Shown here in pieces: positions 13,725 to 23,937 of a stretch of 64,000 bases of DNA; position 1 is the first letter of the stretch; every line of letters begins with the position of its first letter. Below the pieces are notes generated by a model. That model saw nothing but the letters and a program-made list of their open reading frames with translations, did no database searches and was not told where the DNA came from. Source of the DNA: Pseudomonas baetica (GTDB lineage Bacteria; Pseudomonadota; Gammaproteobacteria; Pseudomonadales; Pseudomonadaceae); NCBI RefSeq assembly GCF_002813455.1, contig NZ_PHHE01000001.1, positions 62,001 to 126,000 of the forward strand, read 5' to 3'. The position numbers and the translations under genes were made by a program.

Positions 13725-13752
13725 AAAAAGGCCAGCCTTTCAGCTGGCCTTT
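13725..13752 (-). terminator. Terminator of the porin gene
   Basis: The inverted repeat GGCCAG / CTGGCC (arms extend to GGCCAGC-type pairing) is flanked by A and T runs on both sides. On the minus strand it lies just after the porin stop and ends in a run of five T. It separates the porin from the cyclase gene downstream. Confidence 0.85.
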
Positions 13753-13769
13753 TTACTGTAGCGCCGATC

Positions 13770-15086
13770 TTAGAAGACGTTGATCGGGTAGTCGATGATT
13801 ACCCGGTATTCATCTGTGTCTGTATCAATTACGCCATAACCGTTGCCGCCGCGATTGGTCGCCCATTGCAGACGTACCGCCAGGTCTTTGGCCTGACCGC
13901 TTTGCACAACGTATTTGAGGTCGAGGTCGCGTTCCCAGTGCTTGGCGTTGCGCCCTTCGGCGCTGTACCAGTTGGAGTAGCCCTGGCTGTTCGGATCGGC
14001 CTTGGTCAGGTCAACCGTACCGCGCGAGTAGGACACCGCTGACGTCAGGCCTGGCACGCCGACAGCGGCAAAGTCGTAGGCGTACTTGAGTTTCCACGAA
14101 CGTTCGTTGGGGCCGTTGAAGTCCGAGTATTGCTGGGAGTTGTCGAGGTAAACGCTGTCGCCCTGGCTGATGTAGTCGAACGGCGTATTGCCGTTGACCC
14201 GCTGATACGCGGCCGTGACGCTGTGGCTGCCGATGCCGACGGTGAAATGCAGGCTGTAGGTGTTGTTGTCGATGTCGCCGAGCAGCGCATCACCCGTGTC
14301 CTGGGTGTGATAGAAGTGCAGGCCGGGGTTGAGGCTGACCAGATCGTTCAACTGCCAGGTGTAATCCAGGTCGTAGTAGTACTGGTTCCAGATGTCCTTC
14401 AGTTCCGAGGCATACAGACTGCTGGTCAGGCCTTCGACACCGCTCCAGGCCACGCCGGCCCAGTTCAGGTGGCGGCTGTCATCGCCATCGGCCAGGGTGC
14501 CGTAGGAGGTGCCGATGCGCGTGTGGCCACTCTGGTTGTAAGGCTTGGTGAAACTGGCCTGGCCACCTTCGATCAACCAGCCATCGAAGCTGTGATTGGT
14601 CAGGCTGACGCCACGGAATGTCTGCGGCAGCATGCGGCTCTCACCGCCGGCAATCACCGGGTTGGTGAGGAACAGATCACCGGCCTTCAGCTCGGTATCG
14701 AACGCACGCATTTTCAAGGTGCCGCCCGCCGTCGAAAACGACCCCGGCGCTTTGCCGTTGTTATCTCTGATCGGCAGGATGCTGGAGCCGTCAGTACCGC
14801 CACCGCCGTCGAGTTTCAGCCCGAGCATGGCGTGGGCATCAATGCCAAACCCGACCGTGCCTTCGGTGTAACCCGACTGGAAGATCCCTAGAAAGCCTTG
14901 GCCCCACTCGATGTTGTCGTCCGTCTGCTGCAGGCGGTTGCGATTCATGTAGTAGTTGCGGGCGTTGAGGTTGAGGCTCGAGCCTTCGACAAAGCCTTCT
15001 TTTTTAGGCTCGTCGGCGTGAGCGGCGGGGGCAATCGTTGCGGCAATTGCAATGAACAATGGAGTGAAGCGGACTGGGTAACGCAC
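13770..15086 (-). CDS. OprD-family outer membrane porin
   Basis: This is a predicted outer-membrane channel for small substrates. A signal peptide ([16 protein letters not shown]) is followed by a mature protein with the OprD-family opening [19 protein letters not shown] and alternating beta-strand composition, ending in an aromatic strand ([10 protein letters not shown]). A GTG start at 15086 gives a 438-residue protein with a normal signal peptide and an AAGGAG site about 11 bases upstream. An ATG at 15116 would add ten residues but has no ribosome site and includes the AAGGAG in its own codons. The substrate cannot be told from sequence. Confidence 0.88.
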   Translation of the reverse strand: MRYPVRFTPLFIAIAATIAPAAHADEPKKEGFVEGSSLNLNARNYYMNRNRLQQTDDNIEWGQGFLGIFQSGYTEGTVGFGIDAHAMLGLKLDGGGGTDGSSILPIRDNNGKAPGSFSTAGGTLKMRAFDTELKAGDLFLTNPVIAGGESRMLPQTFRGVSLTNHSFDGWLIEGGQASFTKPYNQSGHTRIGTSYGTLADGDDSRHLNWAGVAWSGVEGLTSSLYASELKDIWNQYYYDLDYTWQLNDLVSLNPGLHFYHTQDTGDALLGDIDNNTYSLHFTVGIGSHSVTAAYQRVNGNTPFDYISQGDSVYLDNSQQYSDFNGPNERSWKLKYAYDFAAVGVPGLTSAVSYSRGTVDLTKADPNSQGYSNWYSAEGRNAKHWERDLDLKYVVQSGQAKDLAVRLQWATNRGGNGYGVIDTDTDEYRVIIDYPINVF

Positions 15087-15185
15087 GTGCAGTAGAGCTC
15101 CTTGGGTCAGCGGCACCTCAATGTCTTGAGGCGCGAGATGTTTCTTATTGTAAAAGACGCACCAGACAGCGTTCAGACCACAACG

Positions 15186-15212
15186 AAAAAAGGCCGCTCA
15201 AAGGCAGCGGCC
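15186..15212 (-). terminator. Terminator after the small exported-protein gene
   Basis: Seven-base arms GGCCGCT / AGCGGCC are followed on the minus strand by six T. It lies 68 bases beyond the stop of the 15280-15501 gene and upstream of the porin gene. Confidence 0.88.
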
Positions 15213-15279
15213 TGGAATGACGACGGTTGAACGGGAAGAGCCAAACAACCGCGTCGAGGGAAACGGTGCGGTGCGCGAC

Positions 15280-15501
15280 TCAGCTGTCTTTCTCGGACGC
15301 TTGAGCCTGGGCTGCTGCAGCTTGAGGTGCCTGCGTCGCGTCTTTGGCCTTGGCCATCATTTCTGCCTGATGCTGATCGTACGCCTGCGCCCGAGCGCTG
15401 TTTTGCGCAACGAAGGCCTGGGACTCTTCAGCCATCGCCATGGGCGACAGGAACAATGAGGACAAAACGAAAGCGCTGGCAATACCCATACTGTTGGACA
15501 T
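15280..15501 (-). CDS. Small exported protein of unknown function
   Basis: I do not recognise this gene. The 73-residue product has a clear signal peptide (about 24 residues, cleavage after SPMAMA) and a short Ala/Gln-rich mature part (QAPQAAAAQAQASEKDS at the end), so a periplasmic location is likely. The ATG at 15501 is chosen because GAAGG lies eight bases upstream. An in-frame start eight codons earlier lacks a ribosome site. The gene has its own terminator and sits upstream of the porin gene in the same direction. Confidence 0.7.
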   Translation of the reverse strand: MSNSMGIASAFVLSSLFLSPMAMAEESQAFVAQNSARAQAYDQHQAEMMAKAKDATQAPQAAAAQAQASEKDS

Positions 15502-15611
15502 TCTGAAAACCTTCTTGCTTGGCAAGTGCTGTTTGGTGCGGGCAAAGATAAGGTTGCCGGGGGTTGGGAAACAGCGTGATTTTCATAAATGACTATTACA
15601 GCACAAGCAAA

Positions 15612-15638
15612 GATCGCAGCCTTCGGCAGCTCCTACAG
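15612..15638. repeat. Single REP-type element (GATCGCAGCCTTCGGCAGC type)
   Basis: This is a second Pseudomonas REP type, distinct from the GCGAGCAGGCTCGC type. It lies in the 174-base gap between the small exported-protein gene and the sensor kinase stop. The same type occurs as a pair at 29501-29567. Confidence 0.7.
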
Positions 15639-15675
15639 GGGAAAGGTGAACACCTGTGTTGATCGTGGAGGGCTG

Positions 15676-17040
15676 TCAGACAGGGAGGTGGATGCCGAAC
15701 GTATTCATCCCCCGATCACTCCTCACAAACACATCCCCGCCATGCATCAGCGCAATCGCTTTCACGATCGCCAATCCCAACCCATGGTTACTGCCACTGT
15801 TACTGCGCGACGCATCCACGCGATAGAACCGCTCGAACAAACGTGGCAAATGCTCGCTGGCAATCGGCGACCCCGGGTTGGCGACGCCAATGCTGACCTG
15901 ATGCTCCGCAACCTCGATGCGCACTTCAATCACCTGACCCGGTGCTGTGTGCTGCACCGCGTTGCTCAGCAGATTGATCAACGCCCGGCGCAAATGCGCG
16001 ACCTCGATCTGCACTTGCGCATCGCCGCTGACGTGGACCTGAACCTGCGCGTCTTCGAGGATGAAGTCCAGATACTCCAGTGTGGTCGCCACCTCATCGG
16101 CCATTGAAGTCGACGTCAGTTTGGTCGCCTTGTTGCCCTGATCGGCACTGGCCAGAAACAGCATATCGTTGATGATCGAGCGCAGCCGCTCCAGCTCTTC
16201 GAGGTTCGATTGCAGCACTTCGAAGTAATGCTCGGCCGAACGTCCGCGCGTCAACGCGACTTGGGTCTGACCGATCAGATTGGTCAGCGGCGAACGCAGT
16301 TCATGGGCTACGTCGGCGTTGAATGATTCCAGCCGCGAGTAAGCCTGCTCAACCCGCTCCAGCGTCGAATTGAACGAGTCGACAAACTGTTCCAATTCCG
16401 GCGGCAACGGCGACAGCCGCAAGCGTCCGGCCCGCAGCGGAGGCGCCAGGCGCTGGGCTTCGTGGGACAGTTTGATCAGCGGCTTGAGGCCGATCCGCGC
16501 CACCCAATAGCCCAGCGCCGAGGCCATCAGCACACCGACAATCGCCAGGCTGATCAGGGCGATCAGCAGGTTGTGCTGGGTCTCATGGAAGGTCTCGGTG
16601 TTGATGCCAATCATAAAGCGCAGGGGCGGGCGCTGATCCTTGGCCGGCAACTCGGTCAGCAGCACTTTCAGCGGGTAAGGCTGGCCGGGCAATTGCAAGT
16701 CATGCATGCCCACCGGCCCTTGGGCGAAGGCGCGGATTGCGGCTTCCGGCTGGCCGAACTCATAACCCGGATTGCCGCTCACCACCCAGAAACGAATGCG
16801 TTTGTCTTCTTCACCGAGCAGCTTGAGTTTGGCGTTGATCTTCACCCAATGCTCGGGCGTGCCGAAGCGATTGAGCGCCGATTCCAGCACGCTGTAACGC
16901 GCGTCCAGCTCGGCTTCCGGCAACAGGCCCAAGCCCTTGTCGACCTGCTGATACAGCGCGCCGCCGATCAGCAGAAACACCAGCAGCGCCACCAGTGTGA
17001 ACATGCCGCTCAGGCGCAGGGCGATTGAGTTACTGGACAT
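15676..17040 (-). CDS. Sensor histidine kinase, heavy-metal (IrlS/CusS-like) type
   Basis: The 454-residue membrane kinase has a first membrane segment (about 12-31), a periplasmic loop of about 130 residues, a second segment and a HAMP region. The H box ([12 protein letters not shown]), N box ([10 protein letters not shown]), F box (LFERFYRVD) and G box (GLGLAIVKA) are all intact. The ATG at 17040 overlaps the response-regulator gene by 11 bases. The layout (fusion protein, RND pump, regulator, kinase) suggests that it senses a pump substrate, but the signal is not known. The partner regulator is frameshifted, so the pathway may be inactive. Confidence 0.88.
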   Translation of the reverse strand: MSSNSIALRLSGMFTLVALLVFLLIGGALYQQVDKGLGLLPEAELDARYSVLESALNRFGTPEHWVKINAKLKLLGEEDKRIRFWVVSGNPGYEFGQPEAAIRAFAQGPVGMHDLQLPGQPYPLKVLLTELPAKDQRPPLRFMIGINTETFHETQHNLLIALISLAIVGVLMASALGYWVARIGLKPLIKLSHEAQRLAPPLRAGRLRLSPLPPELEQFVDSFNSTLERVEQAYSRLESFNADVAHELRSPLTNLIGQTQVALTRGRSAEHYFEVLQSNLEELERLRSIINDMLFLASADQGNKATKLTSTSMADEVATTLEYLDFILEDAQVQVHVSGDAQVQIEVAHLRRALINLLSNAVQHTAPGQVIEVRIEVAEHQVSIGVANPGSPIASEHLPRLFERFYRVDASRSNSGSNHGLGLAIVKAIALMHGGDVFVRSDRGMNTFGIHLPV

Positions 17041-17706
17041 CACGGCTCTCCAGCACATAACCCATGCCCCGGATGGTGTGCAGCAGCTTCTCGTCGAATG
17101 GCCCGTCGAGCTTGGCGCGCAGACGTTTGATCGCCACTTCGACGACGTTGGCGTCGCTGTCGAAATTGATGTCCCAGACCATTTCGGCGATGGCGGTTTT
17201 CGAGAGGATTTCACCCTGACGCCGAGCCAGAACGCTGAGCAGGGAAAACTCTTTCGCCGTCAGATCCAGTCGGGTGCCAGCGCGGGTGGCCTTGCGGCTG
17301 ATCAAATCTATCCACAGGTCAGCGATGCTCACCTGCACCGGTTCATGGCCGCACTGCGCCGGGTCAGCGCTTGCAGACGCGCCACCAGTTCAAGGAAGGA
17401 AAACGGTTTGCCGAGGTAATCATCGGCACCGTCGCGCAGGCCCTTGATGCGGTCTTCGACCCGTTCGCGGGCGGTGAGCATGATCACCGGGGTTTGCTTG
17501 CGCGCACGCAATGCGCGCAGTACGCCGAAGCCGTCGAGGCCCGGCAGCATGACGTCGAGGACGATCACCGCGTAGTCGCTTTCCAGCGCCAGGTGCAGGC
17601 CCTCGACGCCGTCGCGGGCCAGGTCCACGGTGTAACCCTGTTCCGTCAGACCGCGGTGTAGATAATCCGCGGTTTTTTCCTCGTCTTCGATAATCAGAAC
17701 GCGCAT
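17030..17706 (-). pseudogene. OmpR-family response regulator, broken by a one-base frameshift
   Basis: The gene would encode a 225-residue CopR/IrlR-like regulator. The first frame (start ATG 17706) holds the receiver domain: IIEDEEK, phospho-acceptor D in VLDVMLPGLDG, and LGKPFSF with its lysine. It hits a TGA at 17329-17331. The second frame continues without a gap as the winged-helix domain ([13 protein letters not shown], then [11 protein letters not shown]) to 17030. The switch is at about 17347-17355: adding one G in AGTGCGGCC restores the usual linker RRSGGHEPVQV. As written, the protein would lack DNA binding. It could be a sequencing error or a real mutation. Confidence 0.88.
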
Positions 17707-17713
17707 GACCGCC

Positions 17714-20700
17714 TCAGTCTGTAGTCGCCAGTGCCGGTGCGGGCGATGGGGCTGGTGGGTGTGAGTGCCGGTGAAACAGCCGCTCAAGCCACAAGTATAT
17801 GACCGGCGTGGTAAACAGCGTCAGCATCTGGCTGACCAGCAAGCCGCCCACCACGGCGATCCCCAGCGGCTGGCGCAATTCGGCGCCGGTGCCGTAGCCG
17901 AGCATCAGCGGCAGGGCGCCGAGCAGGGCGGCGAGGGTGGTCATGATGATCGGTCGGAAGCGCGTGATGCACGCTTCGAAAATCGCATCCTGCGGCGACA
18001 AGCCTCGTTGGCGCTGAGCTTCGAGCGCAAAGTCGATCATCAGGATGCCGTTCTTCTTGACGATACCGATCAGCAGCACCAGGCCGATCAGCGCCATGAT
18101 CGAAAAGTCCTGGCCGCAGATCCACAGCATGATCACCGCACCCAGGCCTGCCGCCGGCAGCGTCGAAATGATCGTCAACGGATGCACGAAGCTCTCATAA
18201 AGCACACCAAGAATGATGTACACCGCCACCAGCGCCGCGAGAATCAGCCATGGCTGGCTGGCCAGCGAACTCTGGAACGCCTGCGCCGCACCCTGGAAAT
18301 TGCCGCTGATCGCGGTCGGCATACCGATCTCGGCCTTGGCCTGATTGAGCAGAATTACCGCATCGCCCAACGCCACGCCGGGGGCGAGGTTGAACGATAG
18401 GTTGGCGGCCGGGAACATGCCGTCGTGGGCAATCGACAACGGGCCGATGGTCGGTGCATCGAATCTGGCCAGCGCCGACAGCGGCACCATCTCGCCGCTC
18501 AGCGGCGAACGCAGGTAGAAATAGTTGAGGCTTTCGGCTTTGCCGCGTTGCTTGGTGTCGAGCTCCAGAATCACGTTGTACTGGTTGACCTGCGTCTGGA
18601 ATTCATTGATCTGCCGCTGGCCAAACGCGTCGTACAGCGCCTCATCGACATCGCTTGCAGTCAGGCCGAAACGCGCAGCGGCGCTGCGGTCGATGCTGAT
18701 GTGGGTGATGCTGCCGCCCAGTTGCAAGTCGTTGGAAATGTCGCGAAACGCCGGGTTGCTGCGCAGTTTTTCCGTCAGGCGCTGGGTCCAGGTGGCGAGG
18801 GTCGCGCCGTCGTTGCTCTTGAGCACGTATTGGTATTGCGCACGGCTCGGGCCGGAGCTGAGGTTGATGTCCTGGCCGGCGCGCAGATAAAGGACGATGC
18901 CGGGGACTTTCATCAGTTGCGGGCGAATGCGGTCGATGAACTGGCTGGCCGACACATCACGGTCGCCGCGTTTTTTCAGGGCAATCCAGAAGCGGCCGTT
19001 GGCGATGGTCTGGTTGCTGCCCGAGACACCCACCGAGTGGGAAAACGCCTGCACGGCCGGGTCGGCAGCGACGATTTCGGCCATGGCCAAATGTTTTTTC
19101 ACCATGTCGCCGTAGGAGATATCCGCAGCCGCCTCGGTGGTGCCGAGAACGAAACCGGTGTCCTGCACCGGAAAGAAACCCTTGGGGATAAAGATGTAAC
19201 CGGCGACGGCCAACGCGAGGGATAAGCCGAACACCCCGATCATCAGCTTCTGATGGGCGAGGGCGCGGCGCAGGCCTTTTTCGTACCCGCCGAGCAGGCG
19301 TTCGCTGAAGCCCGGTTTATCGCTGGCGTGATGCACCGGTTTGCGCATGAACAGCGCCGCCAGCGTCGGCGCCAACGTCAGCGACACCACCACGGAAATC
19401 ATGATGGTCGAGGTCGCCGTCAGGGCGAATTCCTTGAACAAACGCCCGACCACGCCACCCATGAACAGCAACGGAATAAACGCCGCCACCAGCGAAAAAC
19501 TGATCGAGACCACGGTGAAGCCGATCTCGCCGGCACCTTTGATCGCGGCTTCGCGCATGTCGTCGCCGGCCTCCAGATGCCGGTGAATGTTCTCCACCAC
19601 CACAATCGCATCGTCGACCACAAACCCCACGGCCACCACGATGGCTACCAGCGTCAGGTTATTCAGGCTGAAGCCGAGGAGGTACATCAGGGCAAAACTG
19701 GCGACCAGCGACACGCCGAGGACTGCCGAAACAATCAGCGTCGCCGACAACTGCCGCAGGAACAGCGCCATCACCGCCACCACCAACAGGATCGCGATCA
19801 ACAGCGTGATCTCGACTTCATGCAGCGAGGCGCGGATGGTCTGGGTGCGGTCAATCAGGGTTTTCACCTCCACCGACGCCGGCAGCATGGCTTCGAGGCC
19901 GGGCAGGGCGGCTTGAATGCGGTCAACGGTCTCGACGATGTTGGCGCCCGGTTGGCGGGAAATCACCAGGTTGACCCCCGGTCGATCACCCGCCCACGCT
20001 TGCACATAATCATCTTCCGAACCGTTGATGACGTTGGCGACATCTCTTAGGTGAACTGGGGCGCCATCCTTGTAGGAAACGATGAGCTGGCGGTACTCCT
20101 CAGGCTGGAACAACTGGTCGTTGGTCGACAGCGTGGAAATACTCGACTCGCCGTAAAGCGCGCCTTTTGCCAGATTGAGGCTGGTCTGTTGGATCGCCAG
20201 GCGGATGTCGGCGAGGGTCAGGCCAATGGCCGCGAGTTTGTCGGCTGAGGCCTGCACACGGATCGCCGGACGTTGCTGACCGGTGATGTTGATTTGGCCT
20301 ACGCCGTCGATCTGACTGATCTGACGGGCCAGCAGGGTTTCCACCAGATCACTGAGTTCGGTGCCGGGCATCTGTGTCGAGCTGACACTGAGGATCAGCA
20401 CCGGGCTGTCGGCCGGGTTGACCTTCCTCCAGGTCGGCAACGTCGGCATGTCCTTGGGCAGCTTGCCGGCGGCGGTGTTGATCGCCGCCTGGACTTCCTG
20501 CGCGGCGGTATCGATGCTTTTGTCGAGGCTGAATTGCAGGGTCAGCAGGGTTGACCCCAGGGCACTGCTGGAGGTCATCTGGGTCATGCTGGGGATGGCG
20601 CTGAATTGCACCTCCAGTGGCGTGGCCACGGACGAGGCCATGGTGTCGGGGCTGGCGCCGGGCAGTTTCGCGGACACCTGAATCGTAGGAAATTCCGCTT

Positions 20701-20827
20701 CCGGCAGTGGGGCAATCGGCAAGCGCGGGAAGGCAATCACGCCGATCAGTACCAAAGCGAGGGTCAGCAGAATCGTCGCCACCGGGTGATCAATGCACCA
20801 CGTCGAAACCCCTTTGTGTTCTTTCAT
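17714..20827 (-). CDS. RND efflux permease (HAE1 family, MdtC/MuxC-like)
   Basis: This is a proton-driven inner-membrane pump subunit of 1037 residues, the normal family length. The N terminus has the first transmembrane helix and the FPRLPIAPLPEAEFPTI porter start. The central membrane block contains GFVVDDAIVVVENIHRH, whose acidic residues belong to the proton relay. The duplicated porter and membrane halves are both present. It overlaps the fusion-protein gene by four bases (ATGA) and is followed after seven bases by the regulator. No outer-membrane channel gene lies nearby, so a shared TolC/OprM-type partner is likely. The substrate is unknown. Confidence 0.92.
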   Translation of the reverse strand: MKEHKGVSTWCIDHPVATILLTLALVLIGVIAFPRLPIAPLPEAEFPTIQVSAKLPGASPDTMASSVATPLEVQFSAIPSMTQMTSSSALGSTLLTLQFSLDKSIDTAAQEVQAAINTAAGKLPKDMPTLPTWRKVNPADSPVLILSVSSTQMPGTELSDLVETLLARQISQIDGVGQINITGQQRPAIRVQASADKLAAIGLTLADIRLAIQQTSLNLAKGALYGESSISTLSTNDQLFQPEEYRQLIVSYKDGAPVHLRDVANVINGSEDDYVQAWAGDRPGVNLVISRQPGANIVETVDRIQAALPGLEAMLPASVEVKTLIDRTQTIRASLHEVEITLLIAILLVVAVMALFLRQLSATLIVSAVLGVSLVASFALMYLLGFSLNNLTLVAIVVAVGFVVDDAIVVVENIHRHLEAGDDMREAAIKGAGEIGFTVVSISFSLVAAFIPLLFMGGVVGRLFKEFALTATSTIMISVVVSLTLAPTLAALFMRKPVHHASDKPGFSERLLGGYEKGLRRALAHQKLMIGVFGLSLALAVAGYIFIPKGFFPVQDTGFVLGTTEAAADISYGDMVKKHLAMAEIVAADPAVQAFSHSVGVSGSNQTIANGRFWIALKKRGDRDVSASQFIDRIRPQLMKVPGIVLYLRAGQDINLSSGPSRAQYQYVLKSNDGATLATWTQRLTEKLRSNPAFRDISNDLQLGGSITHISIDRSAAARFGLTASDVDEALYDAFGQRQINEFQTQVNQYNVILELDTKQRGKAESLNYFYLRSPLSGEMVPLSALARFDAPTIGPLSIAHDGMFPAANLSFNLAPGVALGDAVILLNQAKAEIGMPTAISGNFQGAAQAFQSSLASQPWLILAALVAVYIILGVLYESFVHPLTIISTLPAAGLGAVIMLWICGQDFSIMALIGLVLLIGIVKKNGILMIDFALEAQRQRGLSPQDAIFEACITRFRPIIMTTLAALLGALPLMLGYGTGAELRQPLGIAVVGGLLVSQMLTLFTTPVIYLWLERLFHRHSHPPAPSPAPALATTD

Positions 20828-21984
20828 GGTTGCGGCTCCGCTTGCACTACTTGCGCAGGCTCGCTCATGACTTGCACGGTGGAACCGGATTTGAGCCGCG
20901 ACTGGCCGTCGGTGACCAGTACATCACCGGCCTTCACGCCTTTGATGATGTCCTGGCCACTGCCCTGATAAACCATCTGCACTTGCACCGCTTCGACCTT
21001 GTCGCCGTTGACCCGATAGACGAAGTGTTGATCGAGACCGCGTTGTACGACGGTGGGCGGAACCACCAGCGCATCTTTGTCCAAAGCCGTCTGAATTTTT
21101 ACCGTGACCAGCAGGCCCGGCCAGAGCTTCTGGCTGGCGTTGTCGAATTCGGCTTTGGCGCGAATGGTGCCGGTGTTGGCGTTGATCTGGTTGTCGATCA
21201 GGGTCAGGCGACCTTCGCCGAGCAGGTTGCCGGTTTCGCCATCGGTGTCGGCACCGATGTAGGCCTTGACCTGCGCGTGTTGCGGGTCGTTGATCAGGCC
21301 TTGAAGGGTTGGGAGCATTTGCTGGGGCAGGGAGAATTCCACGGCGATCGGGTCGATCTGGGTCACGGTGAACAGGCCCTGGGCGTCGGTCATGCGCAGG
21401 AAGTTGCCTTCGTCGACTGTACGAATACCGACGCGGCCGGTGACCGGCGAGCGAATCTGCGTGTAGGAAAGTTGTACCTGCGCGGCGTCAATCGAGGCCT
21501 GGTTACCTTGGGCGGTGGCTTTGAGTTGGTTGACCAAGGCTTGTTGCTGATCGTAGGTCTGTTTGGAGACGCCGTCGTCGACGCTGAGCAGTTTGTAGCG
21601 TTTGAGGTTGAGCAGGGCGACTTGCAGTTGGGCCTGGCTTTCGCCCAGTTGCGCGCGGGTCTGGTCGAGGCTGGCGCGGATCGAGCGGTCGTCGATGGTG
21701 GCCAGCAGGTCGCCTGCTTTGACCAACTGGCCTTCCTTGACGAGGATTTTGGTGAGGATGCCGTCGACTTGTGGGCGCACGACCACGCTGTGTAGTGAGA
21801 GGACGGAGCCGATGCCGCTGGTGTAGCGGGGGACGTCTTTTTCGCTGACGGTGATGACTCGCACCGGGATGGCGGTGGGGGTGGCGAGTTTGGTCGGGGC
21901 TGGTTTGATTGCAAACCATAGGCCCATGGCTGCCAGGGCGATGAGCAGGGTGGCTAGCAGGGCTTTGTGCTTTTGGATTCGCAT
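20824..21984 (-). CDS. RND efflux membrane-fusion protein
   Basis: This 386-residue periplasmic adaptor has an N-terminal membrane anchor (residues 8-26). A split biotinyl-lipoyl domain (VRPQVDGILTKILVKEGQLV and later IRSPVTGRVGIRTVDEG) brackets an alpha-helical hairpin, and a beta-barrel region and membrane-proximal domain follow. It is the first gene of the four-gene operon and overlaps the permease gene by four bases. The operon promoter should lie in 21985-22138, but no convincing -35/-10 pair stands out. Confidence 0.92.
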   Translation of the reverse strand: MRIQKHKALLATLLIALAAMGLWFAIKPAPTKLATPTAIPVRVITVSEKDVPRYTSGIGSVLSLHSVVVRPQVDGILTKILVKEGQLVKAGDLLATIDDRSIRASLDQTRAQLGESQAQLQVALLNLKRYKLLSVDDGVSKQTYDQQQALVNQLKATAQGNQASIDAAQVQLSYTQIRSPVTGRVGIRTVDEGNFLRMTDAQGLFTVTQIDPIAVEFSLPQQMLPTLQGLINDPQHAQVKAYIGADTDGETGNLLGEGRLTLIDNQINANTGTIRAKAEFDNASQKLWPGLLVTVKIQTALDKDALVVPPTVVQRGLDQHFVYRVNGDKVEAVQVQMVYQGSGQDIIKGVKAGDVLVTDGQSRLKSGSTVQVMSEPAQVVQAEPQP

Positions 21985-22138
21985 GCGAAGTCGGCGCCGG
22001 ACGGAATTTGGGCAGGGTTAGGGTCTTTATAAACTTGTTTGGGGGTCAGGAGGGTGACGGCTGGCTGTCAGCGCTGTCAGTTTTCTCTGTGTGTATATCC
22101 GTTTTTGCGGGTGTGGCTGATTACGGTTCCGCCCTTAC

Positions 22139-23564
22139 GGCCATCCCTTTCAAGGTCTTTTAGTTTTGGCAGCCTTGATTACTCTGTCCGTTGAAACATG
22201 CGCATGCACCGCCGTGCCTTGGACCCATGTCTTGGGCTTAGGCACTTTGGGGCCACGGGGGCTTTTCGCAACTTGTTTGGGTTGGATGTTGCTGGCCAGC
22301 TCTAGTAAGCGCTGGGCCAGTTTTTCCAGAGGAATGACGGGAAGATATTCCGAAGGCAGCGCAATCTGCATTCCCTCATAACCACTCCTGACCTGAACCG
22401 CCAAGTGATAGATCGAGGCTTCCCAGCCGTCAGGCTGGGTATCCCGGTGAGCTTGCTCGACGCTTCGTTTGAGGACGGCCAGGACGTTGTAGGCCAACAC
22501 CGCAGTGGCGAACCCGAGTAAGGCAGCCTTTGGGCTGCCAAGAGTTTCGATTTCACTTTCCAGGATCGCTTCCAGTCGCTGGAACATGCCTTCAATGCTC
22601 CAGCGACGGCGATAGAGTTGCGCGATCTGCTGTGCGCTGACGCTTTGGGGTAGATTGCTCCAGAACATCAAGCTGCTGTCACCCGAGTCTGTTGGCGAAT
22701 GAAGCGTCAGTTCGACACGCCGACATTGGTAACCGCCTCTGACCTGGATGATCTGCTCACGCACAGTGCCTGTTTCCACAGGCACGGGTTCTTGCCACTC
22801 ACCCTCTTGAATCAGGCGTGGATGTTTGGCTTGCTGACGAATGACAAAGGATGTCTGGACCTGCTCACAAGCCTCCATGACCGGGAGCGTGCAATAGAGT
22901 CGATCAGCCAGCCACACTTGGCCTGGCTCGGCATTGGCCAGTAGAGGCAGCACGCAAACACGCTCGCTTGCGTAGGCATCCTCACACGCCTGAAGGTCGA
23001 TGACCTGATCGAGATCGGGGTCGTAAACAACCACCGAAAAGCCAGGACGAGCGGCGCCTCGCTCATGGCGTAGAGCGCCCAGACGTTTCTCAGTGGAAGC
23101 CAAATGATTGCCGTCCACCACTCGAAGCTGCCAGCCCGGCAACGTTTTGGTGCAGCCCAGCTCCTTGATGGTCGGAGTCAGACGTTGCGCACAACCTGTG
23201 ACCAGAGCGCGTAACAGCGCAGGTTCAGTACGACTGATCTTGTCGTAGAGGGCAGCCAAACTGACAGGAAGATCTTCCAGTTGCCGCGCGGCGGCGTGCA
23301 GGGATGGCTTCAAGCCCAATGAAACAAGGGACATCAGCTTGATGATGGTCGAGAACAGTAGCTCACGAGAATACTGCCGTTGCCGATGCTCTTCGAAGAC
23401 CTGATCAATCCACTCAGGCGCAATGGCCTGCTCCAGCGCCAATTTGGCCATGACACTGGCAGGTGCTTTTTTCTCGAAACGCGCTAGAACATCGGCCCAC
23501 ATCGTTCGGGTCCTCCTGGCTGAAGTATCAGGGGATTTTACCTAAGACCTTGAAAGGGATGGCC
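22139..23564. mobile_element. IS4-family insertion sequence with 5-bp target duplication
   Basis: This 1426-bp element is bounded by a perfect 21-bp inverted repeat starting GGCCATCCCTTTC (22139-22159 and 23544-23564). The 5-bp direct repeat CTTAC flanks it (22134-22138 and 23565-23569). The insertion split a palindrome: CCGCC lies left and GGCGG right of the CTTAC copies, so the target was the loop of a small hairpin in an intergenic repeat. Confidence 0.93.
22150..23502 (-). CDS. IS4-family transposase
   Basis: The 450-residue DDE transposase is predicted to move the element that carries it. The motifs RVVDGNHLAS and VWLADRLYC carry the two aspartates. YRRRWSIEGMFQRLEAI has the glutamate of the IS4-type YREK-like signature. 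The ATG at 23502 has AGGA upstream. The TGA stop lies inside the left inverted repeat. It appears intact. Confidence 0.93.
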   Translation of the reverse strand: MWADVLARFEKKAPASVMAKLALEQAIAPEWIDQVFEEHRQRQYSRELLFSTIIKLMSLVSLGLKPSLHAAARQLEDLPVSLAALYDKISRTEPALLRALVTGCAQRLTPTIKELGCTKTLPGWQLRVVDGNHLASTEKRLGALRHERGAARPGFSVVVYDPDLDQVIDLQACEDAYASERVCVLPLLANAEPGQVWLADRLYCTLPVMEACEQVQTSFVIRQQAKHPRLIQEGEWQEPVPVETGTVREQIIQVRGGYQCRRVELTLHSPTDSGDSSLMFWSNLPQSVSAQQIAQLYRRRWSIEGMFQRLEAILESEIETLGSPKAALLGFATAVLAYNVLAVLKRSVEQAHRDTQPDGWEASIYHLAVQVRSGYEGMQIALPSEYLPVIPLEKLAQRLLELASNIQPKQVAKSPRGPKVPKPKTWVQGTAVHAHVSTDRVIKAAKTKRP

Positions 23565-23569
23565 CTTAC

Positions 23570-23765
23570 GGCGGGTCACTTTTTCCAGACGCCGAAAAAG
23601 TAACCAAAAAGGCTTTACCCTGGCGTTCGGCCCTCGCTTAGGCTCGGGTTCCTTCGTTACGGGATTGATCCGGGCGCATCGCCTACGGTTTGCTGCGCTG
23701 CACCTCCTCTCGATGTGTTTGGCTGCGCCAAACGGTCGCTGCGCTCCCATCCCCGGATCAATCCC
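23570..23765. repeat. Structured intergenic repeat (multi-hairpin)
   Basis: Right of the IS4 copy the interrupted repeat continues. GGTCACTTTTTC (23574-23585) pairs imperfectly with GAAAAAGTAACC (23594-23605). A perfect 14-bp inverted repeat GGGATTGATCCGGG lies at 23661-23674 and 23752-23765, and between its arms a GTTTGGC/GCCAAAC hairpin. No convincing coding frame was found. It has the look of a repeat family of P. fluorescens-group intergenic DNA. Confidence 0.65.
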
Positions 23766-23937
23766 TCCACTCAGCCTTCCGACGGGCGCTTTAAGATCAA
23801 AAGCGGTACTCGAGCTTGCGCTCATTGTGTTGAGTGGGGCGGCATGCGCCGCGGGCCGGGTGTGCTTGTCTCCTCTGTTGGAGCTGTCGAAGGCTCGGGC
23901 CGCGATCGGACGATCTTTTGATCTGGCTTTTTCTTTC

